Origin: Pseudanabaena sp.
GTDB taxonomy: Bacteria; Cyanobacteriota; Cyanobacteriia; Pseudanabaenales; Pseudanabaenaceae
Direction: 5' to 3'
Assembly: GCA_003249015.1 (NCBI GenBank)
Contig: QBLS01000002.1
Span: forward strand, 62,001-126,000
Length of the DNA: 64,000 nt
Of this stretch, positions 17,157 through 26,750 are shown piece by piece (within the stretch, counting starts at the first letter, position 1; each line of letters begins with the position of its first letter). A program made the translations under genes and the position numbers. The notes under the pieces are model-generated. The model worked only from the letters and a program-made list of their open reading frames with translations. It was not told where the DNA came from and searched no databases.

Positions 17157-17236
17157 AGGCTTCGACGCTTCGACAAGCTTAGTGCATCGCTTCGCTCAAC
17201 TAACATATACTGCTGGCTGAGCGAAGTCGAAGCCCT
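17157..17236. repeat. Inverted GGCTTCGAC...GTCGAAGCC repeat
   Basis: Imperfect inverted repeat with the widely distributed CTTCGACAAGCTTAGTGCATCG motif and the closing GGCTGAGCGAAGTCGAAGCC. Related copies at 28029, 44875 and 59649. Confidence 0.75.
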
Positions 17237-17281
17237 AACTCTTATTTGAAAAAGCTATATTACAATCCGCCTCTCTAAAAC

Positions 17282-17314
17282 AAATAAGGGAGTTGCAAAG
17301 CAACTCCCTTATTT
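17282..17314. repeat. Perfect 15-bp palindrome at the 3' end of ubiD
   Basis: AAATAAGGGAGTTGC, AAA loop, exact complement; it ends 2 bases before the ubiD stop codon. On the ubiD (minus) strand the stem is not followed by a clear U-run. Confidence 0.75.
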
Positions 17315-17316
17315 AC

Positions 17317-18834
17317 TTAGCGAATATCGTAGCCAAATAAGTTAGGATCAGCCCCATCTAGCTTGATGTCGGCTAAATCATACTCCGCCCAGCGCCGAGT
17401 TACCATGTCCGCAACATCAGGATCACTTTCTAAAGGATCTCCCCAGTCGCGATCGGTTTCAGGATAGATTTTGGTGGTTGCGTCAATGCCCATTCTGCCG
17501 CCAAGCCCCTCTTTCTCACAGGCAAAATCAAGGGAGTCGAAGGGATTGTCAGGCAAGATGAACACATCACGGGTGGGGTCAACCTTGGAACTCAGCGCCC
17601 AAACGACTAAGCGCGGATCGCGAATATTGATCGTATGGTCAACCACGATTACAAATTTTGTATAGGTAAACTGTGGCAAGGCACTCCAAAAAGCCAGTGC
17701 TGCCCGTCTTGCCTGTCCAGGATAGGCTTTTTTGATGGAGATAATTGCCGCTTTGTAGGAAAGAGCTTCCATTGGCAAGAAGAAGTCGGTAATTTCCGAA
17801 ACCTGTTGCCGCAAAATTGGGGTGTAGATGCGATTTAAGGCGATCGCCATCATCGCTTCTTCTTTGGGGGGCAGTCCGCTAAAGGTGGTCAAATAGATGG
17901 GATCTTTGCGGTGGGTCATGCAATGGAACCTGATCAATGGCGCTTGATCATTCACGCCGCCGTAATAGCCCATGTGATCGCCAAAAGGGCCATCAGTACC
18001 AACTTCGTGGGGTGTAATTGTTCCTTCTAAGACATATTCGGCACAGGCGGGAACTTCCAAATCTAGGGTTTTACATTTGGTGAGTTGCACACCCTCATTG
18101 CCATACAGCCCTGCAAAGATCCATTCCGATAAGTCCACAGGAATGGGAGTCGCCGCTGCCATAATGAGGACAGGATCAACACCGATCGCGATCGCAATTT
18201 CTAATTTTTTACCCGCTTCAGTTGCCTTGCGTAAATGTCTAGCTCCGCCGCGCACTGACAGCCATTGCACCGTCATTGTATTTTGTGACTGCTGTTGTAG
18301 GCGATAAACACCAACGTTAGGAATACCATTTTCCACGTCTTTGGTGATTACTAGCGCTAAGGTGACGGCTCGTCCACCATCTTTAGGATAGGGTTTGAGA
18401 ATGGGAATTTGATTGAGATCAACAGCATCGCCTTCCAGTACCACATCTTGACAGGGGGCATTGCCAAATAGAACTTTTTGCGGACGCGACTTCACTACAT
18501 CAAAGAGAATCTTGCCAAACTCGATCGCCTGTGAAATCTTCTTCGGTGGCTTAGGGCTTTGGAGTTTGCCTAACTTCACCCCGAGGACTTCTAATTCTGA
18601 CTGCTCTTTCATGCCCATTGCCCAGCACACCCGTTCCACAGTGCCTAGCAGATTCACTGCCACAGGTGTTTTATAGCCCTTGACATTCTCAAATAACAGA
18701 GCTGGCCCCGCCGATTGCAATAGGCGATTGCTAATTTCGGCAATTTCTAGTTGAGGGTCAACTAAGGCTTTAACACGGTGGAGTTGGTTGCGCTCTTCGA
18801 GCAGGTTTAGAAACGATCGCAGGTCACGGGTCAT
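17317..18834 (-). CDS. ubiD: UbiD-family (de)carboxylase
   Basis: 505 residues, normal length. It starts MTRDLRSFLNLLEERNQLHR and contains RLQQQSQNTMTVQWLSVRGG and the conserved ECAEY-like ACAEYVLEGTITPHE with the following GPFGDHMGYYGG. UbiD enzymes use prenylated FMN (made by UbiX) and Mn2+ to decarboxylate aromatic or conjugated acids. In cyanobacteria the probable role is the decarboxylation step of plastoquinone synthesis, by analogy with ubiquinone synthesis. ubiX is not in the window. The TPR gene upstream on the same strand is 60 bases away. Confidence 0.93.
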   Translation of the reverse strand: MTRDLRSFLNLLEERNQLHRVKALVDPQLEIAEISNRLLQSAGPALLFENVKGYKTPVAVNLLGTVERVCWAMGMKEQSELEVLGVKLGKLQSPKPPKKISQAIEFGKILFDVVKSRPQKVLFGNAPCQDVVLEGDAVDLNQIPILKPYPKDGGRAVTLALVITKDVENGIPNVGVYRLQQQSQNTMTVQWLSVRGGARHLRKATEAGKKLEIAIAIGVDPVLIMAAATPIPVDLSEWIFAGLYGNEGVQLTKCKTLDLEVPACAEYVLEGTITPHEVGTDGPFGDHMGYYGGVNDQAPLIRFHCMTHRKDPIYLTTFSGLPPKEEAMMAIALNRIYTPILRQQVSEITDFFLPMEALSYKAAIISIKKAYPGQARRAALAFWSALPQFTYTKFVIVVDHTINIRDPRLVVWALSSKVDPTRDVFILPDNPFDSLDFACEKEGLGGRMGIDATTKIYPETDRDWGDPLESDPDVADMVTRRWAEYDLADIKLDGADPNLFGYDIR

Positions 18835-18894
18835 AGGGGCTAAGTCAATAAGGCAAGGATGATGTCCTTATTGTAACTAAATGTTACGCGCTTT

Positions 18895-19215
18895 CTATAA
18901 GCCCAGACTTCTAGCGTACTCACAATCAGCATTTGCGCCTTCACTGTCGCCGAGCTTCGCCTTTGCCATACCACGATTAAAGTATGCGGGAGCTGCGTCA
19001 GGAGCTAGTTCGATCACTTTGTCGTAGTCAGCAACGGCTCCCGCATAGTCTTCAATTTCCGAAAGGTCATAGGCGCGGTTGTAATAGGCTTCAGCATAGT
19101 CGGGGTCAAGGGCGATCGCCGCCGTGTAATCAGCGATCGCGCCTTGATAGTCGCCTTTTTCAGCCCGTTGCATACCGCGATCGTTGTAGTCAGAGGCAGA
19201 ATTTAATGTTTCCAT
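18895..19215 (-). CDS. Small tetratricopeptide-repeat protein
   Basis: 106 residues made almost wholly of three TPR units: ASDYNDRGMQRAEKGDYQGAIADY, AIALDPDYAEAYYNRAYDL..., VIELAPDAAPAYFNRGMAKAKLGDSEGA. TPR solenoids bind peptides or proteins; no other domain, signal or helix is present, so it is probably a cytosolic adaptor. It lies between ubiD (same strand) and ictB (divergent). Partner unknown. Confidence 0.85.
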   Translation of the reverse strand: METLNSASDYNDRGMQRAEKGDYQGAIADYTAAIALDPDYAEAYYNRAYDLSEIEDYAGAVADYDKVIELAPDAAPAYFNRGMAKAKLGDSEGANADCEYARSLGL

Positions 19216-19313
19216 ATAATGTATTTTGAGTAATGAAGAGCTAGCTGCCCAAAGCGCGACCCTTGATTGATTGAAAAGTATACAGTAAGGTTCTGAGATA
19301 CAGTCTATTTCCT

Positions 19314-20684
19314 ATGAATTCCAAACAACTGCCGCCACCTCACTTTCTGCAACCGCTCCAAGCATGGGTGCAACGAATTTATAACGCCTTTCGGGAGCTA
19401 GCTAAGCCTTTGCAAGAATGGCGCGATGGCAGTCGTTTGGTGAGTACCAAGTTTTTGGGATGCTTGCTAGTCCTCATGTTGGGAACTTTACCTTTTTTGG
19501 AAAATGCCCAAACAGGCGTGATTGGTGTTGCCGCTGCGATCGCATGGTTGATGTTATGGCTTAGCGATCGCCCTGAAAAATCTCGAAGTCTCTGGACACC
19601 AATTCACACGCCCTTGCTCAGCTACTGGTTTATTGCAGTACTGGCAACCTTGTTCACTGCGCCCAATGTGCGGATGGCGGCTCTGGACGGTTTGCTCAAA
19701 TTAACTATTTACCTGCTTGCCTTTGTCTCGCTAAATCGTGTCATGGGGGCGGGATGGCGATCGCTTTTAGTTGGCGCTTATCTAGTTTCAACCCTAATCG
19801 CCAGTGCCTATGGCGTGCAGCAATGGTATTTAGGCGCACCTGAGCTTGCCACTTGGACAGATCCCACCTCAGAGTCGGCAGGAATCACACGGGTTTACAG
19901 TTTTTTAGGTAATCCAAATTTATTTGCTGGCTACTTAATGGCGGCTCTGCCCTTGGGTGCGACCGCGGCGTTGCGTTGGCAAAGTTGGGGACTCAAGACT
20001 TTGAGCGCGATTACAGCTTTAGCAGGGGGATTTTGCATCGTGCAAACCCAGAGCCGAGGTGGATTATTAGGACTAGCAGCCACATTACTTACCTTGGGAT
20101 TGCTTTTAGTCTATTGGTGGGGCAAGCGCTTACCGAATTGGACATTGCCTGCGGCTCTAGGGGGTATGGCTGGGGCGATCGCTTTGGGAACTGTGGTGAT
20201 TCCTGCTTTGCGGACAAGGGTTTTAAGTATCTTCGGTACTGCTGATAGTAGTAATGCTTTTCGGGTAAATGTGTGGGCGGCGGTGATTGACATGATCAAA
20301 GCCAGACCCCTTTTAGGAATTGGCACTGGCAACAAAGCCTTTAATTTGGTTTATCCGCTCTACCAGCGATCGGGCTATAGCGCCCTCGGAACCTACTCTG
20401 TGCCCTTGGAAATTACGGTGGAGACAGGAATTATTGGTTTTATTTGTTATGGCTGGTTGGTGGCGACAGCCATTTACCAAGGCTGGCTGATCCTCAATCG
20501 CCTCAGAAGCGATCGCGATGCTGACGGGCTATGGGTTATCGCCGCGATCTCAATGATTGCGGGAATGATGGTGCATGGGCTATTTGATACGGTTTGGTTT
20601 CGCCCACAGGTGCAGCTAGTCTGGTGGTTAGCGATCGCCTTAATCAGCAGCTTGTACGTTGCGCCAACTAGCGAAGATAGTTGA
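19314..20684 (+). CDS. ictB: IctB-like multi-pass membrane protein (Wzy/O-antigen-ligase fold)
   Basis: 456 residues with about ten membrane helices. Conserved stretches include SFLGNPNLFAGYLMAALPLG, TQSRGGLLGL and RPLLGIGTGNKAFNLVYPLYQRSG, the last two being the Wzy_C motifs. The name comes from a Synechococcus gene first linked to bicarbonate accumulation; the fold is that of O-antigen ligases and polymerases, so the real substrate remains open. Monocistronic; ends 60 bases before a palindrome that separates it from folK. Confidence 0.9.
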   Translation: MNSKQLPPPHFLQPLQAWVQRIYNAFRELAKPLQEWRDGSRLVSTKFLGCLLVLMLGTLPFLENAQTGVIGVAAAIAWLMLWLSDRPEKSRSLWTPIHTPLLSYWFIAVLATLFTAPNVRMAALDGLLKLTIYLLAFVSLNRVMGAGWRSLLVGAYLVSTLIASAYGVQQWYLGAPELATWTDPTSESAGITRVYSFLGNPNLFAGYLMAALPLGATAALRWQSWGLKTLSAITALAGGFCIVQTQSRGGLLGLAATLLTLGLLLVYWWGKRLPNWTLPAALGGMAGAIALGTVVIPALRTRVLSIFGTADSSNAFRVNVWAAVIDMIKARPLLGIGTGNKAFNLVYPLYQRSGYSALGTYSVPLEITVETGIIGFICYGWLVATAIYQGWLILNRLRSDRDADGLWVIAAISMIAGMMVHGLFDTVWFRPQVQLVWWLAIALISSLYVAPTSEDS

Positions 20685-20740
20685 TACAAAATCAAGAAAG
20701 GGCTTTACCGTTCAACAAAAGCGGGATTCCCCTATAATTC

Positions 20741-20771
20741 AACAAAGACGCTGCGTAGCAGTGTCTTTGTT
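20741..20771. repeat. 14-bp palindrome between ictB and folK
   Basis: AACAAAGACGCTGC, GTA loop, GCAGTGTCTTTGTT with one mismatch. Same CTGC-GTA-GCAG centre as the 10907 palindrome. Confidence 0.7.
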
Positions 20772-20789
20772 GTTATTAATAAAAACTTC

Positions 20790-21308
20790 ATGACAGAGCT
20801 TTGCGCGATCGCCCTTGGTAGTAACCTGAGTAGTGAAATTGGTGACTCCCAACAGATTGTGCGGGCAGCGATCAATCAATTGGCTAATCATTCTGAGATA
20901 GAGGTGATTAAGGTTTCACAATGGTATTTGACCAAAGCGATCACATTACCAAATGCTGATCCGCAGCCTGACTATATTAACGGCTGTGCCATCTTAAAAA
21001 CCTCTCTAAATCCATTTGTACTATTACAAGCTCTCCTTGCGGTAGAGCAGTCCTTTGGGCGCGAACGCCGCGAAAGGTGGGGAGCGAGAACACTTGACTT
21101 GGACTTGCTGCTTTACGGCGATCGCATCATTAATTTGCCAGACTTAGAGTTACCGCATCCAAGAATGGGCGATCGCGCCTTTGTGTTGCTACCCCTAGCG
21201 GAGATTGCCTCTGAATGGGTTCACCCAGTTTATAAAAAAGCGATCGCTGAATTAGCTAAAAATCCGCCTGACTTAAATTTGAGCCACCCAATCGCCCTAG
21301 ATCCATAG
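20790..21308 (+). CDS. folK: 6-hydroxymethyl-7,8-dihydropterin pyrophosphokinase
   Basis: 172 residues. It transfers pyrophosphate from ATP to the pterin in folate synthesis. Signature ALGSNL at the start, then FGRERRERWGARTLDLDLLLYGD (HPPK motif with the DLDLLLYGD metal site) and LPHPRMGDRAFVLLPLAEI. All expected residues look present and it is monofunctional. It is followed by a terminator-like hairpin, so the nicotinate phosphoribosyltransferase downstream is likely separate. Confidence 0.95.
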   Translation: MTELCAIALGSNLSSEIGDSQQIVRAAINQLANHSEIEVIKVSQWYLTKAITLPNADPQPDYINGCAILKTSLNPFVLLQALLAVEQSFGRERRERWGARTLDLDLLLYGDRIINLPDLELPHPRMGDRAFVLLPLAEIASEWVHPVYKKAIAELAKNPPDLNLSHPIALDP

Positions 21309-21370
21309 ATGTAATCGTTGGCGCTATGCGCCAATCGTTATCAGGTTATTGTGGTATTTACCATATAAAT

Positions 21371-21425
21371 CCAAATATTAGTATTGCAGTACATAGCACT
21401 GCAACACTAATATTTGGTTTTTATG
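21371..21425 (+). terminator. Probable intrinsic terminator after folK
   Basis: 20-bp stem CCAAATATTAGTATTGCAGT / complement (one mismatch) with a 7-base loop, followed by TTTTTAT. It lies 63 bases after the folK stop. An open frame runs through it into the next gene, which argues that the real start of that gene is further downstream. Confidence 0.65.
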
Positions 21426-21487
21426 CTTGTATTTTTGGTAAAATCTACTATAATAGAAAATGTAATTGCATCTATTCCCACAAAGCC

Positions 21488-22837
21488 ATGATCGCGATCG
21501 CTGCTAATCACTGTGTCGGCTTGAAGTCAAACTCTCTCAATGTCTCCACTGAAGACTATGGACTACTTACAGACCTCTATCAATTAACGATGGGCGCTTG
21601 CTATGTCAATGAAGGCTGCGATCGCAAACGAGCAAGTTTTGAGCTATTTGTGCGGCGATTGCCTGAGGGTTTTGGATACCTGATCGCCATGGGACTGGCA
21701 CAAGCTGTGGAATATTTGCAAAATCTCCATTTCACTTCGGCACAGATCGAAGCATTGCAAGCAACTGGGATATTTGCCAAAGCCGATCGCCACTTTTGGG
21801 ATTTATTAAAAAACTTCCGTTTTGAGGGCGATCTTTGGGCTGTGCCTGAGGGAACAGCCATGTTTGCCAATGAACCTTTTTTAAGGATTGAGGCTCCGCT
21901 TTGGCAGGCGCAACTAGTGGAAACCTATTTGCTCAATACCATCAACTATCAAACTCTGATTGCCACTAGAGCTGCCAGACTACGCGATGTTGCAGGCGAT
22001 CGCATTACCCTTTTGGAGTTTGGCACAAGACGCGCCTTTAGTCCTCAAGCCTCAGTCTGGGCAGCCAGAGCCGCTCTAGCCGCAGGTATGAATGCAACTT
22101 CTAATGTACTTGCAGCTCTCAAACTGGGCAGAAAACCTAGTGGCACAATGGCTCATGCTTTGGTCATGGCGTTGAGTGCGATGGAAGGAAGTGAAGCTCA
22201 AGCCTTTAGTGCTTTCCATCAAGTCTTCCCCAGTAGCCCTCTATTAATCGATACCTTTGATACGATCGCCGCCGCCCACGACCTTGCTGAAAAAATGAAA
22301 TCTGGGGAAATGCAAGTTAAGGGAGTGCGAATTGATTCGGGAGATCTTGCCACAGTTTCTAAAGAAGTCCGTTCTATCCTTCCCGATGTGGCAATTTTTG
22401 CTAGTGGCGATATTGATGAAGCTGAGATCGTTCGGCTCAAAGGATTGGGTGCGCCCATTGATGGCTATGGTATTGGTACAAAGTTAGTAACAGGTGCGCC
22501 TGTAAATGGAGTCTATAAATTAGTCGAAATCGACAATATTCCTGTATCCAAAAAGTCAAGCGGTAAACAATCGATCGCAGGACGCAAACAAATCTGGCGC
22601 AGCTTTGAGAAGGGACTAATCACCAGCGATCGCCTTACCCATATTTCTGACTCTCCCAAATCTAATGAGCAGGCAATTCTAGAACTAGTCATGCATAATG
22701 GCGAATTGTTAAAGCCCCTTGATGATTTGGATGCGATCGCGGAGCGTACTCGCAGTTCTGTAGAGTCTTTACCTCAAGCAGTTCGCCATATCGCCAGTCC
22801 AGAGACAATTCCTATGGTGGTGGACATCGCCAGATGA
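21488..22837 (+). CDS. pncB: Nicotinate phosphoribosyltransferase
   Basis: 449 residues from the ATG at 21488; an in-frame ATG at 21326 would place translation across the terminator hairpin and add an unlikely 54 residues. It makes NaMN from nicotinate and PRPP in NAD salvage. Motifs: YGLLTDLYQLTMGACYV, ELFVRRLPEGFGYLIAMG, EFGTRRAFSPQASV (phosphorylated-His region counterpart is near HALVMAL), LIDTFDT, GVRIDSGDL and GYGIGTKLVTG. Length and motif order fit the family. Its 3' end is followed by two palindromes. Confidence 0.93.
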   Translation: MIAIAANHCVGLKSNSLNVSTEDYGLLTDLYQLTMGACYVNEGCDRKRASFELFVRRLPEGFGYLIAMGLAQAVEYLQNLHFTSAQIEALQATGIFAKADRHFWDLLKNFRFEGDLWAVPEGTAMFANEPFLRIEAPLWQAQLVETYLLNTINYQTLIATRAARLRDVAGDRITLLEFGTRRAFSPQASVWAARAALAAGMNATSNVLAALKLGRKPSGTMAHALVMALSAMEGSEAQAFSAFHQVFPSSPLLIDTFDTIAAAHDLAEKMKSGEMQVKGVRIDSGDLATVSKEVRSILPDVAIFASGDIDEAEIVRLKGLGAPIDGYGIGTKLVTGAPVNGVYKLVEIDNIPVSKKSSGKQSIAGRKQIWRSFEKGLITSDRLTHISDSPKSNEQAILELVMHNGELLKPLDDLDAIAERTRSSVESLPQAVRHIASPETIPMVVDIAR

Positions 22838-22846
22838 ACGTTAAGC

Positions 22847-22913
22847 AGTAGCGACGCTTCGCGCCGCTACTACTAATTTTTTAATTAGAAAAAGGCAAAG
22901 CCTTTTTCTAATT
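22847..22913. repeat. Two adjacent GC-NNN-GC palindromes
   Basis: 22847-22871: AGTAGCGACGC, TTC loop, GCGCCGCTACT (one mismatch). 22883-22913: AATTAGAAAAAGGC, AAA loop, exact complement. They lie between the convergent genes pncB and the DUF427 gene and could terminate both. Confidence 0.75.
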
Positions 22914-22919
22914 CGAGAG

Positions 22920-23438
22920 CTACCACCCCCAAGTGCCAGCTTCCCCTTTAAAGGGACCAACAATATCTGAAGTAATCCAACCACCGTAAAAATCACCAGC
23001 TTGCGGTGTGATTAACTCATCATTGACATAGCACTGATCCATGAGACTTCCATAAAAGCTCAAGGAATTTTGAATATCCACAAAATTTGGAGTTGGTACG
23101 GTGTATCGCCAAGCCACATTCTGGATATATTTATCAGCGATCGCCAAATCATAGTACTGGCTCACTCCCTTCCATTCGCACCTTGTCATCCGTGAAGTTT
23201 CCACTAGATACTCCATCTTGATGTCTTCGATGGGAATGTAATAGCAGGGGGGATGACTAGTTTCTAGGACTCTTTTGGCACGTTGCGTCTCGGCTAAAAC
23301 TATGCCATTGCAGATAATCCGAATCCGTTTATCTGTATCTTCTAGAATCGCAGGACGAGGATAGTCCCAAACTGATTCTTGCCCTAGCTGTGGTTCAATA
23401 CGTTGAGGTCGATTTAGAAACATAATAATTCTCATCAA
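22920..23438 (-). CDS. DUF427-domain protein
   Basis: 172 residues matching DUF427: RIEPQLGQESVWDYPRPAILE, RIRIICNGIVLAETQRAKRVLETSHPPCYYIP, RMTRCEWKGVSQYYDL, and the C-terminal YVNDELITPQAGDFYGGWIT. The family forms a small beta-barrel of unknown biochemistry, common in cyanobacteria and actinobacteria. Start choice is uncertain among three in-frame Met codons (residues 1, 2 and 6). No operon partner. Confidence 0.9.
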   Translation of the reverse strand: MMRIIMFLNRPQRIEPQLGQESVWDYPRPAILEDTDKRIRIICNGIVLAETQRAKRVLETSHPPCYYIPIEDIKMEYLVETSRMTRCEWKGVSQYYDLAIADKYIQNVAWRYTVPTPNFVDIQNSLSFYGSLMDQCYVNDELITPQAGDFYGGWITSDIVGPFKGEAGTWGW

Positions 23439-23447
23439 GTAAGTAGA

Positions 23448-23547
23448 ACCCTCACCCCCCAGCCCCCTCTCCCATTGAAGGAGAGGGGGAGTAAAATAAA
23501 ATTCTTGTTCCCCTCTCCCGTTTTGGGAGAGGGTTTAGGGGTGAGGG
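23448..23547. repeat. CCCTCACCCC/CCCTCTCCC inverted repeat
   Basis: Outer inverted ends ACCCTCACCCC and GGGGTGAGGGT enclose CCCCTCTCCCATTG...GGAGAGGGGG and CCCTCTCCCGTTTTGGGAGAGGG stems. It is a repeat type seen in many cyanobacteria and lies between DUF427 and crtH. Confidence 0.7.
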
Positions 23548-23600
23548 TCTTGAAAACTTCCACATAACATTAGATAGTAAAGCGCCTCGCGCTTCACTAC

Positions 23601-25115
23601 TTATACCATTCCTAAACTAGAAGCGACTAGATGACCACAGGCAAACCCTGAAAATGCAACAGCATTTAGTCCTTGTCCTGGGAAGGTGCTATCGCCAACA
23701 CAGTAGAGATCAGGAATGGAAGTACGATTAAAAGGCATTCCTAAAAGTCCCCATGGCTTACCTGTGGGAATGGGACCATAGGTTCCGTCAGCGCGACCGA
23801 GAAAGCGGCGATGGCTGCGCGGTGTGCCAATCTCTTGATAGTCTAGGCAACTTTCTAATTTAGGGAAAATTGCTGAGAGGCGATCGCATAGTTTTTTAGC
23901 GGCTTGTTCTTTTTTCTGTTCATATTCTGTCGCTGACAGCCCTTCCCATTCCCTTAGCCAACTGGGCGTAAAGGTATGCACAATGTGATGTCCCTCTGGC
24001 GCTAGGTCAGGATCAAGCAATGTAGGAATAGACACAAAAATTGTGCCTTGTTCTTTTTGCATATCTTCCCAATCTTCGAGCAGAATGTGGTGACAAGCGC
24101 TGTCTTTAGGAATAGCGGCAGCTTCGACACCGAGATGTAAACTCAGGAAACTAGGTGACTTTTGGTAGCGTTCTTGCCAGCCTTTTTCGCCATTGGGCAA
24201 GGGTTCATCCTTGAGCAAGTTCCCAAACGTATCCCATCTAGTAGCATTAGAAACAACTTTTTTAGCATACAAAATCTTGCCATTTGCTAGCTTCACGCCG
24301 ATCGCACCCATTGGAGATTTTGCCTTGGGTATGATCTGAGTAACTCGCGTACCATAATGAATTTCGCCACCCGCTTTGGTCAAACCTTCCGCGAGCATTT
24401 CCGCAATCTTACCCACGCCGCCTTTGGGGTAGTTGATGCCGCCGTAATGGCGATCGCTAAATACCATCCCCGCATTGATCGCAGGAGTGCGATCGGCTGG
24501 AACCACTGACCAGCAGTAGCATTCCATATCGATGAATTTTAATAGTTCAGGATCACGGATGTACTTTTTGGCGATGTCCCCTGCATTTTGGGGCAAGTAA
24601 GCCGCTAGACCAAGACAAGCGAAGGGATTCTGAAAAAATACGCGCATCAAGTAGCGCCATTCTTCGAGGGATAGTAACTCGATCGCATTTAAGCAGTTAA
24701 AAATATTCCAGCATTCATCATAAAACTTACGCAATCCTTCCCGTTCATGGGGGAAGCGATCGCCTAATTCTTTGATAAATTGCTCATAATCACGGTGTAC
24801 TTCTATCTCTAGCTTATTTGGCAAATGGTAATGAATTTGCACAGGATCAGGAATTGTTTCCATTTTCATATTCACGGCTGCCAAGGCGCGGGTGAGCAAA
24901 TTAGTCGTACCGCGATCGCCAAAGCCAAAAATCATCGAAGCGCCCACATCAAAGCGGTAGCCATTGCGCTCAAAGTAACCTCCACTGCCCCCCGCAATTA
25001 AGTAGCGCTCCAGAACAATTACCCTTGCTCCTTTTGCGGCTAACTGTGTCGCTGTGACTAATCCGCCCAGTCCAGAGCCTATTACTATTACATCTGCATC
25101 GAGTGTTTGAAGCAT
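23601..25115 (-). CDS. crtH: Carotenoid isomerase (prolycopene isomerase)
   Basis: 504 residues from the ATG at 25115 (an upstream in-frame ATG adds 16 poor residues). N-terminal FAD-binding motif [18 protein letters not shown], followed by [30 protein letters not shown], and the C-terminal [20 protein letters not shown] typical of CRTISO/CrtI-like oxidoreductases. It converts poly-cis lycopene to all-trans lycopene. [23 protein letters not shown] separates it from plain desaturases. Not clustered with other carotenoid genes here. Confidence 0.92.
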   Translation of the reverse strand: MLQTLDADVIVIGSGLGGLVTATQLAAKGARVIVLERYLIAGGSGGYFERNGYRFDVGASMIFGFGDRGTTNLLTRALAAVNMKMETIPDPVQIHYHLPNKLEIEVHRDYEQFIKELGDRFPHEREGLRKFYDECWNIFNCLNAIELLSLEEWRYLMRVFFQNPFACLGLAAYLPQNAGDIAKKYIRDPELLKFIDMECYCWSVVPADRTPAINAGMVFSDRHYGGINYPKGGVGKIAEMLAEGLTKAGGEIHYGTRVTQIIPKAKSPMGAIGVKLANGKILYAKKVVSNATRWDTFGNLLKDEPLPNGEKGWQERYQKSPSFLSLHLGVEAAAIPKDSACHHILLEDWEDMQKEQGTIFVSIPTLLDPDLAPEGHHIVHTFTPSWLREWEGLSATEYEQKKEQAAKKLCDRLSAIFPKLESCLDYQEIGTPRSHRRFLGRADGTYGPIPTGKPWGLLGMPFNRTSIPDLYCVGDSTFPGQGLNAVAFSGFACGHLVASSLGMV

Positions 25116-25195
25116 TACATTTCTTAAACAAAACCTTTTTTTACTATAACGCTTTGCGCTCAAACCCAGATCAAATAAAAAATAGGGCTTCGACC

Positions 25196-26665
25196 CTACT
25201 CACATATTTCCAACCTGTAAAAAATAGGATCTACAAGATTAAAGCCTTCCCAAAATAAAAGGCTGGGCAAATGTCCCCGAGGAGCCGCGATCGCAAAGGT
25301 AAGGTTTTCGTATTTACGCCAGACTTTAGGGAAAAATGGCAAGTCAAACCCAGAGGGTAGCCATGCAGATTTTCGCCATTTGAGGCGATCGGCAAATTTT
25401 TCGTAAGTGCTGGCAAATTGCCAATAGTCATCCTCTGTATAAATTAATTTGCCACCTAAAGCTTGCCAGATTTGTTTTTGCGTACTCCAGCCAAAGCGCT
25501 GATTACTAGATTTCAGCCAAGCTTGGTCGATCGCTAGGCAAATCTCACAGGGTATTTGTTTAATGGCAGCCGCCGATAGTTCTGATACTTTTCGTTTTTG
25601 GGTAAGTTCTAAGAGAATTTTATTAGTTAATAAATCTCCTTCTTGCCATTGACCGAGGTTAAGGGCTTCTTGTAAATCTAACAACAGAGATTGTTCTGTC
25701 CGCGTAGCAGTCGGAACAATCTTCTTGTTTCTTGTGGTTCGCTGCTGAGCAGAGGCAATATTTAGATTAGGTGCAGAATGCAAATCCGCTAATACTTGAG
25801 TTGCCGATGCATAGCGCTTAGCGATCGCTTTTTCTAAAAGACGATTGAGAATTGTGGCTAAGTGATTAGAAATAGTTACTTGTGCCTTCTTTTGCCAAAT
25901 CCAGCGATCGCTAGCATCATCGTATAGATCAAAGGGAGATATTCCTGTTAGCAAATAGATACAAGTAACTCCCAAACTATAGAGATCGCTTTGGGTTAAC
26001 GCCTTGCCCCTAGACTGTTCTGGCGCAATATATTCCGCACTGCCGATCAATGTACCTGTATTACCATCAAAAATCTTCGCCGCCCCAAAATCAACCAAAA
26101 CAAAGGATTGATTATCAAAATTAATAGATCGCCGAATAATATTTTCGGGTTTAATATCGCGGTGAATTACTTGGCGATCGTGGATAAATTGCAGGACTGG
26201 CAAAAGACTTTCCAATAATTCATAAATCTGAGCTTCCGTAAAAACACCCTTATTTTGTAACTCTAAGCTTAAATTCTCTCCTTCTATTAATTCTTGAACT
26301 AAGTACAAGTATTCATCCTCAGCAAAATAAGCAATTAATTCGGGTATTTGAGGATGGGAACCAAGTTTTTTTAATTGGGCAGCTTCGCTTTCAAAAAGCG
26401 CGATCGCCTTTTGCATCTGGTCAGGATTGTAGATCTGTAGCGGCAAAAATTGCTTGATCGCGCAGGGTTGTCCCAGTCGCCCCAAGTCTCGTCCGCGAAA
26501 GGTGCGCCCCATGCCACCCTGTCCAATTAAAGCGATCGACTCATATAGCCCCCGAAGCTGCAAAGGTCTACCGCAGTTAGTACAAAATTTTATTGCCTGA
26601 GAACAATCTGAGTTTTGCGGCGAGTTGTTGGGCTTCTGACAGCTAGGGTTTAGGCAATAGGGCAT
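25196..26665 (-). CDS. Ser/Thr protein kinase fused to a GUN4 domain
   Basis: 489 residues. N-terminal zinc-ribbon-like cysteines (C4, C9 and CTNCGRPL); kinase domain from about 40 to 305 with GQGGMGRTF, the Lys of [15 protein letters not shown] and DFGAAK intact; then a linker; then a GUN4 domain (about 335-485) with [37 protein letters not shown] and [19 protein letters not shown]4 binds porphyrins and stimulates Mg-chelatase, so this protein may link tetrapyrrole status to phosphorylation; that link is inference. Divergent from the hli gene, sharing an 85-base promoter region with an HLR1 box. Confidence 0.93.
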   Translation of the reverse strand: MPYCLNPSCQKPNNSPQNSDCSQAIKFCTNCGRPLQLRGLYESIALIGQGGMGRTFRGRDLGRLGQPCAIKQFLPLQIYNPDQMQKAIALFESEAAQLKKLGSHPQIPELIAYFAEDEYLYLVQELIEGENLSLELQNKGVFTEAQIYELLESLLPVLQFIHDRQVIHRDIKPENIIRRSINFDNQSFVLVDFGAAKIFDGNTGTLIGSAEYIAPEQSRGKALTQSDLYSLGVTCIYLLTGISPFDLYDDASDRWIWQKKAQVTISNHLATILNRLLEKAIAKRYASATQVLADLHSAPNLNIASAQQRTTRNKKIVPTATRTEQSLLLDLQEALNLGQWQEGDLLTNKILLELTQKRKVSELSAAAIKQIPCEICLAIDQAWLKSSNQRFGWSTQKQIWQALGGKLIYTEDDYWQFASTYEKFADRLKWRKSAWLPSGFDLPFFPKVWRKYENLTFAIAAPRGHLPSLLFWEGFNLVDPIFYRLEICE

Positions 26666-26680
26666 ATTTCTGATGGCAGA

Positions 26681-26698
26681 TTTACATTTGTTTACATT
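26681..26698 (+). promoter_or_regulatory. HLR1 box (RpaB binding site) upstream of hli
   Basis: TTTACATT-TG-TTTACATT: two perfect direct repeats separated by two bases, matching the HLR1 consensus (G/T)TTACA(T/A)(T/A) twice. HLR1 is bound by the response regulator RpaB and controls high-light genes. It lies 53 bases before the hli start codon, with AT-rich -10 candidates (TTAATAAT) downstream. Confidence 0.88.
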
Positions 26699-26750
26699 AA
26701 ACGTAATATTTTGTTAATAATTTAAAACTTCTGTAAGGAATTTACTAATC

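Noticed and set aside
21326-21487. Longer N-terminus for nicotinate phosphoribosyltransferase
   Set aside because: The extra 54 codons run through a terminator-like hairpin and match nothing expected; the ATG at 21488 gives a normal length.
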